DNA of 64,000 bases from Paraburkholderia sp. BCC1884 (lineage in GTDB: Bacteria; Pseudomonadota; Gammaproteobacteria; Burkholderiales; Burkholderiaceae): positions 248,001 to 312,000 of the forward strand of contig NZ_CAAJGL010000134.1 in assembly GCF_900996225.1 (NCBI RefSeq), written 5' to 3'. A model generated the notes under the pieces. It was not told where the DNA came from and did no database searches. It worked only from the letters and a program-made list of their open reading frames with translations. Position numbers and translations under genes: made by a program. Within the stretch, counting starts at the first letter, position 1. The number at the start of each line of letters is the position of its first letter. Below, piece after piece: positions 44,434 to 53,930 of this stretch.

Positions 44434-45648
44434 TCAGCGAATCAGACTCGTGTCAGGCAAACGCCTGGCGATTTCGGCGATCAGCGTGCGCGCGAGCGTC
44501 TGCTTGTCGGCGCGTGGCAACTTGGTGGCGCCGGCCGCTTCGAACAGAACGACTTCGTTGTCATCCATGCCGAAGGTGAGCGGGCCGAGATTGCCGATCA
44601 GCAGCGGCACGTTCTTACGCACGCGCTTCTCTTCGCCGTGCACATCGAGGTCGCCGCTTTCCGCCGCGAAACCGACCGCGAACGGCGGATGCGGCAGCTT
44701 CGCCACCGCGGCCAGAATGTCCGGATTCTCGACGAAGTCGAAGCTCGGCAAGGCGTGGTCGGCGGTCTTCTTGATCTTGTGCTCGCTGACGTGGTCGACA
44801 CGCCAGTCGGCTACCGCCGCCACCCCGATGAAGATGTCGCTATCGGCGACCGCGCGCATCACGGCGTCATGCATCTGCTGCGCGGTTTGCACGTCCTCGC
44901 GGAACACGCCCCACGGTGTGGGCAGCGCGACGGGACCGGCGACGAGATGGACCTCGGCGCCAGCCTGCTGCGCCGCACGGGCAAGCGCGAAACCCATCTT
45001 CCCGCTCGAGCGATTGGTGATGCCGCGTACGGGATCGAGCGGTTCGAAGGTCGGGCCGGCGGTCAGCAACACGCGGCGGCCGGACAGAATCTTGGGTGCG
45101 AAGAACGACGCGATCGCCTCATAAGTCGCGGCCGCTTCGAGCATGCGCCCGTCACCGATTTCGCCGCAGGCTTGCGGGCCGGAATCCGGGCCCAGCAGTT
45201 CGACGCCGTCCGCACGCAGTTGCGTCACGTTGCGCTGCGTCGCCGGGTTCTGCCACATCTGGCGGTTCATCGCCGGGACGACCAGCAGCGGGCAATCGCG
45301 CGCGACGCAGAGCGTCGAGAGCAGATCGTCGGCCATGCCGTGAGCGAGTTTGGCGAGGAAGTCGGTGGAGGCGGGCGCGATCACGATCGCATCGGCTTCA
45401 CGCGACAGATCGATGTGCGCCATGTTGTTCGGCACGCGCCCATCCCATTGGCTCGTGTAGACCGGACGGCCTGACAGCGCCTGCATCGTGACAGGGGTGA
45501 TGAACTGCGTGGCCGCTTCGGTCATGACGACCTGCACGGTCGCGCCGGCCTTGGCCAGCAGACGCGTGAGCTCGGCGATCTTGTAGCAGGCGATCCCGCC
45601 CGTCATGCCGAGGACTAGGTGTTTTCCTGCGAGTTCTGCGTTTGCCAA
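44434..45648 (-). CDS. coaBC: phosphopantothenoylcysteine decarboxylase / phosphopantothenate-cysteine ligase
   Basis: A 404-residue bifunctional enzyme of coenzyme A synthesis. The N-terminal CoaC half binds FMN and decarboxylates phosphopantothenoylcysteine: GMTGGIACYK, catalytic His78, PAMNRQMW (125-132) and Cys161 in ACGEIGDGRM. The C-terminal CoaB half ligates cysteine to phosphopantothenate using CTP (TAGPTFEPLDPVRGITNRSSG). The start is taken as the TTG at 45648, which has a GGAGG ribosome site 5 bases upstream; a TTG at 45663 is also in frame. It is in the ribF-ileS-lspA block. Confidence 0.95.
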   Translation of the reverse strand: MANAELAGKHLVLGMTGGIACYKIAELTRLLAKAGATVQVVMTEAATQFITPVTMQALSGRPVYTSQWDGRVPNNMAHIDLSREADAIVIAPASTDFLAKLAHGMADDLLSTLCVARDCPLLVVPAMNRQMWQNPATQRNVTQLRADGVELLGPDSGPQACGEIGDGRMLEAAATYEAIASFFAPKILSGRRVLLTAGPTFEPLDPVRGITNRSSGKMGFALARAAQQAGAEVHLVAGPVALPTPWGVFREDVQTAQQMHDAVMRAVADSDIFIGVAAVADWRVDHVSEHKIKKTADHALPSFDFVENPDILAAVAKLPHPPFAVGFAAESGDLDVHGEEKRVRKNVPLLIGNLGPLTFGMDDNEVVLFEAAGATKLPRADKQTLARTLIAEIARRLPDTSLIR

Positions 45649-45750
45649 CGAAGCCTCCGACAAAGCGTGGTGGCAAGCGGCGCGGCGAGGCGTTGGATGC
45701 CCGCCGCCACCGCGCCTTTCAAGCGTGACGTCAGTGCGACGTCAGCGGCC

Positions 45751-46269
45751 TTAACGCGAGCCGCGTACGCGCCGCAATTCGTCCAGCACGAGCAGCACTG
45801 CGCCGACGGTGATCGCGCTGTCGGCGAGATTGAACGCCGGCCAGTGGTACGTGCGCACGTGGAAATCGAGGAAGTCGATCACGTGGCCGTATGCGAGCCG
45901 GTCGATCACATTGCCGAGCGCGCCGCCGAGAATCAGCGAGAGCGCCGTGCAAAACATCTTCTGCCCGCCGTGACGCTTGAGCAGGTAGCAGATCACGAGC
46001 GCCGCGACCACGCCGAGCGCGGTGAACGCCCAACGTTGCCAGCCGCCCGCCATGGCGAGGAAGCTGAACGCCGCGCCACGGTTGTACACGACGATCAGGT
46101 TGAAAAACGACGTGACCTCGTGCGCGATGCCGTAGGCGAACACCTTCTGCACCGCGATCTTGGTCAACTGATCGAACAGGATGACGATCAGCGCGACGCC
46201 GAGCCAGGGGGCCAGCGAACCGCTTACAACCGGTGTTTTCGACGAGGTCTTCGACATGGTTCTCGCCAT
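45751..46269 (-). CDS. lspA: lipoprotein signal peptidase
   Basis: A 172-residue inner-membrane aspartyl protease (signal peptidase II) that removes the signal peptide of prolipoproteins such as those encoded at 7727 and 62827. Four hydrophobic segments are visible. The catalytic Asp pair is Asp123 (GNVIDRLAYG) and Asp150 (FNLADSAI), with NRGAAFSF also conserved. The ATG at 46269 shares one base with the ileS stop (TAATG), so it is translationally coupled to ileS. Confidence 0.96.
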   Translation of the reverse strand: MARTMSKTSSKTPVVSGSLAPWLGVALIVILFDQLTKIAVQKVFAYGIAHEVTSFFNLIVVYNRGAAFSFLAMAGGWQRWAFTALGVVAALVICYLLKRHGGQKMFCTALSLILGGALGNVIDRLAYGHVIDFLDFHVRTYHWPAFNLADSAITVGAVLLVLDELRRVRGSR

Positions 46270-49106
46270 TATGCCGCGCTCCTGGTTTCACCGTTACCGA
46301 ACAGATTGCTGAAGCAGCGGCCGCACAGCGTGGGGTGATCGGCGTGAGCGCCGACGTCCGCGCGGTAGTGCCAGCAGCGCTCGCATTTCAGATACTTCGA
46401 GGCGATCACTTCGACACCTTCTTCGGCTTCGCTGTCGACCTTCACGACGCTCGCTGCCGACGTGATCAGCACGAACTTCAGGTCGTCGGCGAGGCTCGTG
46501 AGCGCGTCGTAACGCGCCCCGGCCGCACGGATTTCGACTTCCGCCTGCAACGACGAGCCGATCAGGTTGGCGACGCGCGCTTCTTCCAGCGCCTTGGTCA
46601 CGTCGCTGCGCGCGGCGCGCAGGAGCGTCCACTTGTCGAGCAGGCCGCCTGCGTCCGGCACCGCCGGGAACGCGTGATACGTCTCGGTGAAAATCGTCTC
46701 GCTGTTCGGCTTGAACACCTTCCACGCTTCTTCTGCGGTGAACGACAGAAACGGCGCCATCAGACGCAGCAGGCCGTGCGCGATGTGATACAGCGCGGTC
46801 TGGGCCGAACGGCGGGCGACGGAGTCCGCAGCGGTCGTGTACAGACGGTCTTTCAACACGTCGAGATAGAAGCCGCCGAGGTCTTCCGAGCAGAACGTCT
46901 GCAGCTTGGCGACCACCGGGTGGAACTCGTACTTGTCGTAGTGCGAGAGGATGTCGCTTTGCAGATTCGCCGACAACGCCACCGCATAGCGATCGATCTC
47001 GAGCCAGTCTTCGACCGGGCGCGCGTGCTTCTCGTAGTCGAAGTCCGAAAGGTTCGCGAGCAGGAAGCGCAGCGTGTTGCGGATACGGCGATAGCCTTCC
47101 GTCACGCGCTTCAGGATTTCTTCCGAGATCGCCAGTTCGCCCGAGTAATCGGTCGACGCAATCCACAGGCGGATGATTTCCGCGCCGAGGCGGTTCGCCA
47201 CCTCATGCGGATCGATACCGTTGCCGAGCGACTTGCTCATCTTGCGGCCTTCGCCGTCGACCGTGAAGCCGTGCGTGAGCAGCGCGTTGTACGGCGGACG
47301 GCCATCGAGCATCGAGGCGGTCAGCAGCGACGAATGGAACCAGCCGCGGTGTTGATCCGAGCCTTCCAGATACAGATCGGCCGGGAATTGCAGTTCGTCT
47401 TTGTGCGAGCCGCGCAGCACGTGCCAGTGCGTGGTGCCCGAATCGAACCAGACGTCCAGCGTGTCGCGATTCTTTTCGTACAGGTTGGCTTCGTCACCCA
47501 GCAGTTCGCGCGGGTCGAGCGTTTGCCAGGCTTCGATGCCGGCCTTCTCGACACGTTGCGCGACTTCTTCGAGCAACTCGGGCGTGCGCGGATGCAGCGC
47601 GCCGGTTTCCTTGTGCACGAAGAAAGCCATCGGCACGCCCCATTGGCGTTGACGCGAGAGCGTCCAGTCCGGGCGATTGGCGATCATGCTGAACAGACGC
47701 TGCTTGCCCCACGCGGGATAGAAGGCGGTGTTCTCGATGCCTTCGAGCGCGGTTTCGCGCAGTGTCTTGTCGGTGTCGTTCGGCTTCACGTCCATGCCGG
47801 CAAACCATTGCGAGGTCGCGCGGTAGATGATCGGCGTCTTGTGGCGCCAGCAGTGCATGTAGCTGTGCGTGTACTTCTCAGTGCGCATCAGCGTACCGGC
47901 GGCTTGCAGCGCTTCGATGATCTGCGGATTGGCCGCCCAGATGGACAGGCCGCCGAACAGCGCGAGCGACTCGATATAGCGGCCGTCGCCCATCACCGGA
48001 TTGATGATGTCGGAGTCGGACATGCCGTGCGCCTTGCACGACACGAAGTCTTCCACGCCATAAGCCGGCGACGAGTGCACCACACCCGTACCCGTTTCGG
48101 TCGTCACGTAGTCGCCGAGATAGGCGGGTGCCGTGCGCTTGTAGCTCGGATGCGCGGACGCGAGCGGATGGTTGAAGCGCAGATTGACGAGCTTCTCGCC
48201 CGGCGTGGTGGCGATGATCGTGCCTTCCAGGCCGTATTGCTTGAGACATGCTTCAACGCGCTCTTCGGCGAGGATCAGCAAGCCGCGCGGCGTATCGACC
48301 AGCGCGTAGACGATTTCCGGATGCAGGTTCAGCGCCTGGTTGGCGGGGATGGTCCACGGCGTGGTGGTCCAGATCACGATGCCGCCTTCCTCGCGCGGCA
48401 ACGCGGCGAGACCGAACGCTTGCGCGGTCTTCTCCGGCTCGGCGAAGGTGAACAGCACGTCGATGGTCGGGTCGGTCTTGTCCTTGTATTCGACTTCCGC
48501 TTCGGCGAGCGCCGAGCCGCAATCGAAACACCAGTTGACCGGCTTCAGACCGCGGAACACGTAGCCTTTTTCCATGATCTTCGCGAGCGCGCGGATTTCG
48601 CCGGCTTCGTTCGTGAAGTTCATGGTCTTGTACGGATTGTCCCAATCGCCGAGTACGCCCAGACGCCGGAAGCCGAGCTTCTGCTTCTCGATCTGTTCGG
48701 TCGCGTAGGCGCGCGCCTTCTGCATCACTTCGGCGGCCGGCAGCGATTTGCCGAACTGCTTTTCGATCTGGATTTCGATCGGCATGCCGTGGCAGTCCCA
48801 GCCCGGCACGTAGACCGCGTCGAAGCCCGCCAGATTGCGCGCCTTGACGATCATGTCCTTGAGAATCTTGTTCACCGCGTGGCCGAGGTGGATGTCACCG
48901 TTCGCATACGGCGGGCCGTCGTGCAGGATGAACTTCTTGCGGCCCTTGCTGGCGGCGCGGATCTTTTCGTAGATCTTGTCTTCCTGCCACTCCTTGACCC
49001 ATTGCGGCTCGCGCCTGGGCAGGTCGCCGCGCATCGGGAACGGCGTGTCGAGCAGGTTGACCGGGTAGCGTGACTGCGGTTTCGAATCGGCTTTCTTGTT
49101 GCTCAT
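46269..49106 (-). CDS. ileS: isoleucine-tRNA ligase
   Basis: A 945-residue class I aminoacyl-tRNA synthetase. The HIGH-like motif is HLGH (73-76, DGPPYANGDIHLGHAVNK). KMSKS is in GRKMSKSLGNG. The CP1 editing domain lies between (GTGVVHSSPAYGVED). The C-terminal zinc finger has CERCWHYRAD and CGRC. The length is as in E. coli. The ATG at 49106 gives the expected MSNKKADSK beginning; no strong ribosome site is visible. It is flanked by ribF upstream and lspA overlapping downstream. Confidence 0.97.
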   Translation of the reverse strand: MSNKKADSKPQSRYPVNLLDTPFPMRGDLPRREPQWVKEWQEDKIYEKIRAASKGRKKFILHDGPPYANGDIHLGHAVNKILKDMIVKARNLAGFDAVYVPGWDCHGMPIEIQIEKQFGKSLPAAEVMQKARAYATEQIEKQKLGFRRLGVLGDWDNPYKTMNFTNEAGEIRALAKIMEKGYVFRGLKPVNWCFDCGSALAEAEVEYKDKTDPTIDVLFTFAEPEKTAQAFGLAALPREEGGIVIWTTTPWTIPANQALNLHPEIVYALVDTPRGLLILAEERVEACLKQYGLEGTIIATTPGEKLVNLRFNHPLASAHPSYKRTAPAYLGDYVTTETGTGVVHSSPAYGVEDFVSCKAHGMSDSDIINPVMGDGRYIESLALFGGLSIWAANPQIIEALQAAGTLMRTEKYTHSYMHCWRHKTPIIYRATSQWFAGMDVKPNDTDKTLRETALEGIENTAFYPAWGKQRLFSMIANRPDWTLSRQRQWGVPMAFFVHKETGALHPRTPELLEEVAQRVEKAGIEAWQTLDPRELLGDEANLYEKNRDTLDVWFDSGTTHWHVLRGSHKDELQFPADLYLEGSDQHRGWFHSSLLTASMLDGRPPYNALLTHGFTVDGEGRKMSKSLGNGIDPHEVANRLGAEIIRLWIASTDYSGELAISEEILKRVTEGYRRIRNTLRFLLANLSDFDYEKHARPVEDWLEIDRYAVALSANLQSDILSHYDKYEFHPVVAKLQTFCSEDLGGFYLDVLKDRLYTTAADSVARRSAQTALYHIAHGLLRLMAPFLSFTAEEAWKVFKPNSETIFTETYHAFPAVPDAGGLLDKWTLLRAARSDVTKALEEARVANLIGSSLQAEVEIRAAGARYDALTSLADDLKFVLITSAASVVKVDSEAEEGVEVIASKYLKCERCWHYRADVGAHADHPTLCGRCFSNLFGNGETRSAA

Positions 49107-49272
49107 GATGTGGTCGCGGTGAATTCTTTCTATGCGCGGCGTGGCGCGGGTTGCGCACGTTGCGCGTGAGCGTGGGGCGCGCCCGGCAGGCATGTCGCGT
49201 GATCCACGGACGCCCTTCGATGCGCGCAGCGCGGGTCCGTGCGGCGCTCAGCGCGCGCACGGACCACGGCGG

Positions 49273-50268
49273 CTATCTAATTCGGTCGGTGGCCGAGGTG
49301 GCGAAGCCGGTTGAGCGGCTGCCCGGCGTGTCGGCGCCAACGGCCGCGAACCAGGCGCGGGTGTTGGTCACGTCGCGCGCGATGGCGGCGGTCAGCGTTT
49401 CGAGGTCGACGTACTTTTCCTCGTCGCGCAGCTTCTTCAGGAATTCGACGCGCACGAGTTTGCCATACGCGTCGCCGTGCCAGTCGAGCAGGTGCACTTC
49501 GAGCAGCACGCGGCCGGAATCGTCGACGGTGGGGCGCAAACCGAGGCTTGCAACGCCCGGCAGCGGCTCGTCCGCTACGCCGTGCACGCGCACCACGAAA
49601 ATGCCCGACAGCGCCGGCCGCTTGTGAGCGATCGCCAGATTGAGCGTGGGAAAGCCGAGATCGCGGCCGAGCTTCATGCCGTGCACGACGTGGCCGCTGA
49701 TCAGATAATCGCGGCCCAACGCGGAACGTGCCGAATCGAGGTCGCCTGCCACCAGTGCGGCGCGCACGCCGGAGCTGGAAATGCGCGCGCCCGATGGGTC
49801 GGCGACCGTGGCCATCTGCTCGACTTCGAAACCGTGCTGTTGACCGGCTGCCTTGAGCGAATCGAAATCGCCCGCCCGTTTCGCGCCATAGCGGAAGTCG
49901 TCGCCGATCATCACCCAGCGCGCATGCAGCCCGTTGACGATGATGCGTTCCACGAACGCATCCGGCGACTGGCTGGCGAAGGTCTGGTTGAAATGCTCGA
50001 CCACCACCCGATCGACGCCGTTGGTGCGCAGCGCCTCGAGCTTGTCGCGCAACATCGCGATGCGCGGCGGCGCACCGGCCGGATTGAAGAACTCGCGCGG
50101 GTGCGGCTCGAAGGTCATCACGCAGACGGGCAGGCCGCGCGCATCGGCGGCTTCGCGCACGCGCGCGAGCAAAGCCTGATGGCCGCGGTGGACACCGTCG
50201 AAGTTGCCGATGGTCAGTGCGCAGGGCGCACGGCTTTCAGCATTGGGAAGACCGCGGAAGACTCTCAC
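49273..50268 (-). CDS. ribF: bifunctional riboflavin kinase / FMN adenylyltransferase
   Basis: A 331-residue enzyme that makes FMN and FAD from riboflavin. The N-terminal nucleotidyltransferase part has TIGNFDGVHRGHQALL (HxGH-type) and ISSSGVRAAL. The C-terminal kinase part has GRDYLISGHVVHG, GFPTLNL, and EVHLLDWHGDAYG. The start is a GTG at 50268 giving VRVFRGLP, typical of this lineage. It is divergent from purN and 166 bp ahead of ileS on the same strand. Confidence 0.95.
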   Translation of the reverse strand: MRVFRGLPNAESRAPCALTIGNFDGVHRGHQALLARVREAADARGLPVCVMTFEPHPREFFNPAGAPPRIAMLRDKLEALRTNGVDRVVVEHFNQTFASQSPDAFVERIIVNGLHARWVMIGDDFRYGAKRAGDFDSLKAAGQQHGFEVEQMATVADPSGARISSSGVRAALVAGDLDSARSALGRDYLISGHVVHGMKLGRDLGFPTLNLAIAHKRPALSGIFVVRVHGVADEPLPGVASLGLRPTVDDSGRVLLEVHLLDWHGDAYGKLVRVEFLKKLRDEEKYVDLETLTAAIARDVTNTRAWFAAVGADTPGSRSTGFATSATDRIR

Positions 50269-50384
50269 GATAGCGGGTTGGAGTAGGGCGGCCGGGGTGC
50301 CGCAAAACAAACGATTATAAACGCTCGGCGCGGCAGACGGCGGCGCGTCGCGGTTTCAGGGTCTCCGAATGATAAAATCCGCGG

Positions 50385-51038
50385 ATGAAAAAACTCGTCA
50401 TCCTGATTTCGGGGCGGGGAAGCAACATGGAAGCCATCGTCCGGGCCTGCTCGAACGAGGCTTGGGCCGCGCAAGTCGCCGCTGTGATTGCCAACCGTCC
50501 GGACGCCGCGGGCCTTGCGTTCGCGGCGTCGCACGGCATTGCCACGGCGGTGGTCGACCATCGCCAGTATCCCGGGCGCGACAGCTTCGACGCGGCGCTG
50601 GCTCGGCAAATCGACAGTTTCGCGCCGGATCTGGTGGTACTCGCTGGATTCATGCGGGTGCTGACAGCCGGTTTCGTCGACCATTACGCTGGACGCATGT
50701 TAAATGTGCATCCGTCGCTGCTGCCGAGCTTCCCGGGCCTGAAAACCCATCAACAGGCGCTCGACGCCGGCGTGCGGCTGCACGGCGCGTCGGTGCATTT
50801 TGTCACGTCGCAGCTGGATCACGGGCCGATCGTCGCGCAGGCGGCGGTTCCCGTAGTAGCAGGCGACACCCCCGCCACGCTCGCCGAACGCGTGCTGGCA
50901 ACCGAACATATTATTTATCCACGCGCGGTGCGCTGGTTCGTCGAAGGGCGTCTTGCTCTCGACGGCTTGCGTGTCACGCTTACGCCGTCAGAGCCGCAAT
51001 GGCTCTTTGCCGGTCACACCGCCGGAGAGGGCGCATGA
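50385..51038 (+). CDS. purN: phosphoribosylglycinamide formyltransferase
   Basis: A 217-residue enzyme that transfers a formyl group from 10-formyl-THF to GAR, the third step of purine synthesis. It has the GAR-binding GRGSN (10-14) and the catalytic triad Asn107, His109 and Asp145 (NVHPSLLPSFPG, SQLDHGPIV). The stop overlaps the next ORF start (ATGA), linking it to the RsmB-like methyltransferase. It is divergent from ribF. Confidence 0.96.
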   Translation: MKKLVILISGRGSNMEAIVRACSNEAWAAQVAAVIANRPDAAGLAFAASHGIATAVVDHRQYPGRDSFDAALARQIDSFAPDLVVLAGFMRVLTAGFVDHYAGRMLNVHPSLLPSFPGLKTHQQALDAGVRLHGASVHFVTSQLDHGPIVAQAAVPVVAGDTPATLAERVLATEHIIYPRAVRWFVEGRLALDGLRVTLTPSEPQWLFAGHTAGEGA

Positions 51039-52294
51039 GATTGCATGGTTTTTTGATTGGACAAACCGAGACTTTGCTGGCTGAAGTCCTGAAACTCACC
51101 GGTCCGGCCGACGCCACCACGAGCCGCTTTTTCCGCGCCCATCCGAAGCTCGGGCACGGCGAGCGCGGCGTGATCGCCGAGGCCGTGTTCGCGGTTCTGC
51201 GTCGCCGCATGGAATTCGCTCACCTGGCCGAAAGCGGCGCCGGTAGCCCGGCGCGACGCATGGCGCTGCTGGGCCTGATGCAGACGGCGGGGCGTACCGC
51301 GCTCAAGCCATTCGTGTCGGAAACGGAGTTGAGCTGGCTCGAACATGTGTCGAAGATCGACCCGGAAACCCTGCCGCTGCGGATTCGCCTGAATCTGCCC
51401 GACTGGATCTACCAGTCGCTGGCCAAGCGTTTCGAACCCGCCGAGCTGGCGCAACTGGCCGCCGCGCTGAACTATCCGGCGCCGCTGGATTTGCGCTCGA
51501 ACCCGATCAAGGCGAGCCGCGACGACGTGCTGAACGCGCTGTCGAAGGCGGGCATCGAGGGCGGCGCGACGCCGTTCGCGCCGTTCGGCGTGCGGGTGGT
51601 CGGCAAGCCGCCGCTCACCAAGCTCGACGCGTTCCAGCACGGCTGGGTCGAAGTGCAGGACGAAGGCAGCCAGCTGCTGTGCTCGCTGGTCGCGCCCAAG
51701 CGCGGCGAGATGATCGTCGACTTCTGCGCGGGCGCGGGCGGCAAGACGCTGGCGCTGGGCGCGGCAATGCGCTCCACCGGCCGGCTGTACGCTTTCGATA
51801 TCTCCGAGCGTCGTCTGGCCAAGCTCAAGCCGCGCCTTGCGCGCAGCGGGCTGTCGAACGTGAATCCGGTGCTGATCGATAGCGAACACGACGCCAAGAT
51901 CAAACGCCTCGCGGGCAAGATCGACCGTGTGCTGGTCGACGCGCCGTGCAGCGGCTTGGGCACGTTGCGCCGTAATCCGGACCTGAAGTGGCGTCAGTCG
52001 CCGGATTCGGTGGCCGAGCTGGCACCGAAGCAGGCGTCGATTCTCGCCAGCGCTTCGCGTCTGGTGAAGAAGGGCGGCCGTCTCGTCTACGCGACCTGCT
52101 CGATTCTCGAAGAGGAAAACGAAGCGGTCGTGCAGCAGTTCCTCGCCGATCATCCGGACTTTGCGCTGGTACCCGCACGCGACGTGCTGGCCGAACAGCG
52201 TATCGACCTGGAAATGGGCGACTATCTTTCGCTGTGGCCGCACCGCCACGCAACCGACGGTTTCTTCGCCGCCGTGCTGGAACGCCAGAGCTAA
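51035..52294 (+). CDS. RsmB/NOP-family rRNA (cytosine-C5) methyltransferase
   Basis: A 419-residue SAM-dependent RNA m5C methyltransferase. Motif I DFCAGAGGK lies at 229-237. The two catalytic Cys are Cys305 (DAPCSGLG) and Cys355 (YATCSILEEEN). The N-terminal ~140 residues are helical but shorter than the full NusB-like domain of RsmB, so it may be an RsmB paralogue with a different target cytosine. It is coupled to purN by a 4-bp overlap. Confidence 0.9.
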   Translation: MRLHGFLIGQTETLLAEVLKLTGPADATTSRFFRAHPKLGHGERGVIAEAVFAVLRRRMEFAHLAESGAGSPARRMALLGLMQTAGRTALKPFVSETELSWLEHVSKIDPETLPLRIRLNLPDWIYQSLAKRFEPAELAQLAAALNYPAPLDLRSNPIKASRDDVLNALSKAGIEGGATPFAPFGVRVVGKPPLTKLDAFQHGWVEVQDEGSQLLCSLVAPKRGEMIVDFCAGAGGKTLALGAAMRSTGRLYAFDISERRLAKLKPRLARSGLSNVNPVLIDSEHDAKIKRLAGKIDRVLVDAPCSGLGTLRRNPDLKWRQSPDSVAELAPKQASILASASRLVKKGGRLVYATCSILEEENEAVVQQFLADHPDFALVPARDVLAEQRIDLEMGDYLSLWPHRHATDGFFAAVLERQS

Positions 52295-52372
52295 CAAGCC
52301 GCACAGGCTTTTTGCCGGCGCAGGGTGGGTCCGCATCATGACCCGCTGTGCGCCGGCGATTTCGGCGACATC

Positions 52373-53728
52373 ATGCAAAACCGTATCTTTTCTCACGTGT
52401 TCGGCGATCTTGCGCGCGACTTCGGCCAGCCGGTCATGCTCTGGCAGGTCGGCGTTCTGCTCGGCACGCTCCTGATCGCGTGGCTGGTCGCGCGCGTGTT
52501 GCGCCGCGCGCTGGATCTGCGCCGCCAGACGCGTTATCAGACGCTGCGTTTCGGTGCCGAAAGCCTGGATCGCGCATTCTTTCCGCTGATCGGTGCGGTG
52601 CTCGTGTGGCTCGCGCGCACGATCACCGCGCCGTTCATGCACACGGCGCTACTCGATCTCGCGCTGGTGCCGCTGTTCGGTATCGGCTTGATTTACATCG
52701 TATTTTTCTTCGCGCGACGGGTGTTTAGCCACGACGGCGAAACCCATCCGATGCTGTTCCTGGTGGAAAAGGCCGTCTCGCTGGTCGTGTGGATCGGCAT
52801 GGTGCTTACCGTCATGGGCATCCAGGACGACGTGATCGGCTGGATGGGCAGCGTGCACTTCCGCGTCGCCAATGCCCATATGACGCTGCTGTCGCTCGTC
52901 ACCGGGCTGCTGTGGGTGTGCGTGACGATGATCGTCGCGATGTGGCTCGGCTCCGCGTTCGAAGACCGCCTGATGCGCGCGACCACGCTCGACGCCAATC
53001 TGAAGGTGGTCGTGGCGCGCGTCGGCCGGGCGGCGTTCGTGCTGGCGGCGATTTTGATCAGTCTCTCGCTGGTCGGCATCGACATCACCGTGCTGGGCGT
53101 GTTCGGCGGCGCGCTGGGTGTCGGGCTCGGCTTCGGTTTGCAGAAGATCGCCAGCAACTATGTGTCGGGCTTCATTATCCTGATCGACCGTTCGCTGCGG
53201 ATCGGCGACACGATCAACGTGAGCGGCCTGCAGGGCATGGTCACGCAGATTCGTACCCGCTATACCGTGGTGCGCGGGCTGGACGGCATCGAGACGCTGA
53301 TCCCGAACGAGAAGCTGATTACGGACGTGGTGCAGAACCAGTCGTCCTATCTGACTCGCGGCTACGCCAAAGTGGCGGTGCAGGTCGCTTACACGTCGGA
53401 CGTGGAGCGCGCCATGGCGCTGCTGGCCGAGGCCGCCATGGGCGTGCCTCGCGTGCTGCAGGAGCCGGCGCCTACGCCCTATCTGGCGAGCTTTGGCGCC
53501 GACGGCATCAATCTGGAACTGGGCTTCTGGATCGATGAGGCCGCGACGGGAACCTCGGGCGTGCGCTCAGCAGTCAATCGCAATATCTGGCGATTGTTTT
53601 CCGAACATGGCATCTCGATTCCGTTTGCTCAGCGCGAAGTGCGGATCGTAGGCAACATCAGCGACGCGATGCCGCATCCGGTAACAATGACCGCGCCCGC
53701 GGCGAATCAGGCGGACAACGCCCGCTGA
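52373..53728 (+). CDS. mechanosensitive ion channel, MscS family
   Basis: A 451-residue inner-membrane protein with several N-terminal helices. An MscS core includes the pore helix region (LGVFGGALGVGLGFGLQKIA, Gly/Ala-rich), then SGFIILIDRSLRIGDTIN and the beta domain (GLDGIETLIPNEKLI). It opens on membrane tension to release solutes during osmotic downshock. Extra N-terminal helices compared with E. coli MscS point to the MscK/YbdG-like size class. The start at 52373 is the first ATG before the hydrophobic part; ribosome-site evidence is weak. Confidence 0.91.
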   Translation: MQNRIFSHVFGDLARDFGQPVMLWQVGVLLGTLLIAWLVARVLRRALDLRRQTRYQTLRFGAESLDRAFFPLIGAVLVWLARTITAPFMHTALLDLALVPLFGIGLIYIVFFFARRVFSHDGETHPMLFLVEKAVSLVVWIGMVLTVMGIQDDVIGWMGSVHFRVANAHMTLLSLVTGLLWVCVTMIVAMWLGSAFEDRLMRATTLDANLKVVVARVGRAAFVLAAILISLSLVGIDITVLGVFGGALGVGLGFGLQKIASNYVSGFIILIDRSLRIGDTINVSGLQGMVTQIRTRYTVVRGLDGIETLIPNEKLITDVVQNQSSYLTRGYAKVAVQVAYTSDVERAMALLAEAAMGVPRVLQEPAPTPYLASFGADGINLELGFWIDEAATGTSGVRSAVNRNIWRLFSEHGISIPFAQREVRIVGNISDAMPHPVTMTAPAANQADNAR

Positions 53729-53930
53729 CGGGCACTTTCGGAATCCGGAAGAGTCTCATAGGGCTCATCGGCAGTCTCACTTTGCTGATGCCGAACAAAA
53801 AATTCCTATTTGTTACAAACACTTGGAACGCTTCAAGTAGAATGTCGTCCAATCCAGCTGTATGCTTTCACTTTCTTGACACGCGTATTTTGCGCGTGCC
53901 TCGTGTCTCTCGTTCCACAGGTAAATTGCC

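Noticed and set aside
46233..49073. 946-codon open frame opposite ileS
   Set aside because: Antisense shadow of a clear isoleucyl-tRNA synthetase; the translated composition is not protein-like.
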